The position numbers and the translations under genes were made by a program. Positions 62,339 to 64,000 of a stretch of DNA of 64,000 nt are shown here, one piece after another. Source of the DNA: Vitis vinifera (Eukaryota > Streptophyta > Magnoliopsida > Vitales > Vitaceae); NCBI RefSeq assembly GCF_030704535.1, contig NC_081818.1:29406001-29470000 (forward strand). The letters are read 5' to 3'. Each line of letters starts with the position of its first letter. Within the stretch, counting starts at the first letter, position 1. The notes beneath the pieces are model-generated. The model worked only from the letters and a program-made list of their open reading frames with translations, did no database searches and was not told the DNA's origin.

Positions 62339-64000
62339 CCTTCTCTTTCAAAATCTTGTCAAAGCCCTACAACCCAAAGAAAAGCTGGTGCTGAAAAGGA
62401 ACCAGCCCAGCCTCTGTAAGAAAGCTTTGTTTGCTTCATGGGCACTGCCTATTCACTTAGACAATGCTCTGAAGATGAAAGGGTGCAGCCGAATGGGCTA
62501 GTCAACCCTTTTTCTTGCTGTTTAAGAACCCAACAAGACATGAACTGCAAGAGGCAGAGCTCGAAGGAACGAGACATCTATTACACAAATTACTTGCTGG
62601 TTCTGACCACCATAGATTCAAGGTTCACTGTTGGGCCAATTGATTAAAGATTTTTCTTACCCAAGCGGTTTTACTTAAAGCAAGTAAACAAGTTCCCTTG
62701 TAAGTGACATCGCTTTTCGTTACTCCTTTCCAAAGAAGGTTGCTCATCCAGTCCAAATAAAAATGCGACATACCATTTTGTCTATTGGGGAAGCATTCTG
62801 GGGAAACTATTAGGAGAATTGATCATTTTCCATATGTATGTGTGTGTATATGCATACATTATTTTTTGATAGGCATGTATATGGATACATTATGCATAGA
62901 AGGCTCTTATAACATAGGAAAAAAATTAAAATTAGAAGCCATGGACACAGGAAATGATTCAACTTTTGTTCTTCTCACTTTAGTGCCCTTGCATTTTACG
63001 TAAAAAAAAATATCATGAGAACAACATATGCATTTCTGGCAGTCTGCTCAGGTAAGACGGCTGCTCAAAAAACTGAACCAAATCAGACCTATTGCTGGTC
63101 GACCGTCAACCAGTAAAACTGGCTGGTCCAGTCCAGCACATTGGATAAATGCTAGATGTTGTCCTACGAAACACATTTGACGATCCATGGAGATAGATGA
63201 CTTGTGCGAGTTATGAACATTTAATTGTATTCTAATGATCCATGGAGCCAGAGTTGGCCTTTGTGAGTTTGGAGAATATAGGTGCCTCTTTACTACCTTG
63301 ACAAGAAAGGATAACTAAGGTGGTCGATCTCCTTCTACTTAGTTCTCATAGGATCTGTATCAGAAAGTCAACCTGTTCATCTTGGAGGAGTAAGGTGATC
63401 AGGTCCTTTTCCTTTGTGTTTGCCCTAATCTTATCCACTTCTCATGGGCTGTCACGAAGTTCAAGCTTCTACACAGTTAGGCTACAGACCTTCCTTTAGT
63501 GTAGGTAGGAGATGAAGGCATGGGATGTAGGGGGATCATGTCATCACTCAAGACTTCAGGATCATGCACTTTATGAAAAGTGGCATTTGATGATTAGTCA
63601 CCATGTTCTTGAGAACCTACAAGTGATGCTATTGTACATGGCTATTTTTCTAGACTATGTGGCATAGTGAAAGAGACACCAACATGATATAATTCTTCAG
63701 CTAGCTCATTCAGTGATCATGCACTTCTACGTTCTCATGTTGTAACTTGTAAGACCACTATAATATAGTCACAAAGAATGAAATAAACTAGATTAAATAT
63801 AGAAAAGGCATAACCTGACTTCTTATTTGTTGTTATGAGGTATGTGTGTGTTACTTTAAGATATGGTTGATACCTGGTTTTGATTTAAACTGATAACATT
63901 TATTTTTGTGTGTGTGGTTTTTTTTTTTCCTTCTTTTACACTTCTTCTGTTACATGGACTTGAACTTGAAACCTCTCTTATCCCTACCCCAACCTCTTGC
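62339..64000. other. CUL3 intron 1, right part, nothing recognised
   Basis: About 1.7 kb of mixed-composition DNA with a TGATAGGCATG motif near 62868 that may be another LINE scrap. No CUL3 exon, RNA gene or conserved frame is seen up to the window edge. Confidence 0.5.

Noticed and set aside
58408-64000. Search for CUL3 exon 2
   Set aside because: None of the expected CUL3 continuation appears in any frame; the longest frames are LINE fragments.

Overview
This is a stretch of nuclear DNA from a eudicot plant. The genes have many short exons and GT-AG introns, the spacers are AT-rich, and the proteins are typical plant ones: an ABCB19-type auxin transporter, a plant-class alpha-tubulin, a PRE/KIDARI-type atypical bHLH and a subgroup IVb bHLH. 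The genome style and the LINE and MITE debris suggest grapevine (Vitis), but that species call is inference. There is no prokaryotic system, CRISPR array or viral genome here.

Layout: (1) 1-6619, minus strand, an ABCB19-like transporter, complete at its N-terminus and cut by the left edge just after the second Walker B motif. (2) 6.9-14.0 kb, an AT-rich spacer with a Stowaway-like MITE and two foldback or G-rich oddities. (3) 14183-15820, plus strand, an intact alpha-tubulin with 4 exons. (4) 17851-18215, plus strand, a two-exon PRE/KIDARI-like atypical bHLH of 91 aa. (5) 18.2-22.3 kb, an AT-rich spacer with a diverged repeat pair. (6) 23011-23427, minus strand, a single-exon 138-aa protein I do not recognise, behind a cluster of ACGT-core (ABRE/G-box-like) sites. 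(7) 26130-29340, minus strand, ribosomal protein S9 (uS4) with a telo-box/site II promoter. (8) 30239-50462, minus strand, a 13-exon PELP1/RIX1-like ribosome-biogenesis protein (819 aa). About 11 kb of it is two repeat-filled introns, one of which holds a nearly complete but internally deleted Copia element with 203-bp LTRs and a 5-bp target-site duplication. (9) 52269-55205, minus strand, a subgroup IVb bHLH transcription factor (244 aa). (10) 58247 onward, plus strand, the first exon of CULLIN 3. The rest lies beyond the right edge, so its first intron is longer than 5.59 kb, and that intron is full of truncated LINE insertions.

The genes do not form a pathway cluster; this is ordinary plant gene order. 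RPS9 and the PELP1/RIX1 homologue both serve ribosome production. ABCB19 and the PRE-type bHLH both relate to hormone-controlled growth, but adjacency need not mean co-function. I reconstructed all exon boundaries by hand from splice sites and reading frame; the frame closes exactly in every multi-exon gene that lies wholly inside the window. I found no credible new biological system. The points most worth a second look are the unrecognised 138-aa gene, the composite inverted LINE insertion in the CUL3 intron, the 52-bp insert between 22-bp direct repeats, and the tandem repeat that abuts the last PELP1 splice acceptor.
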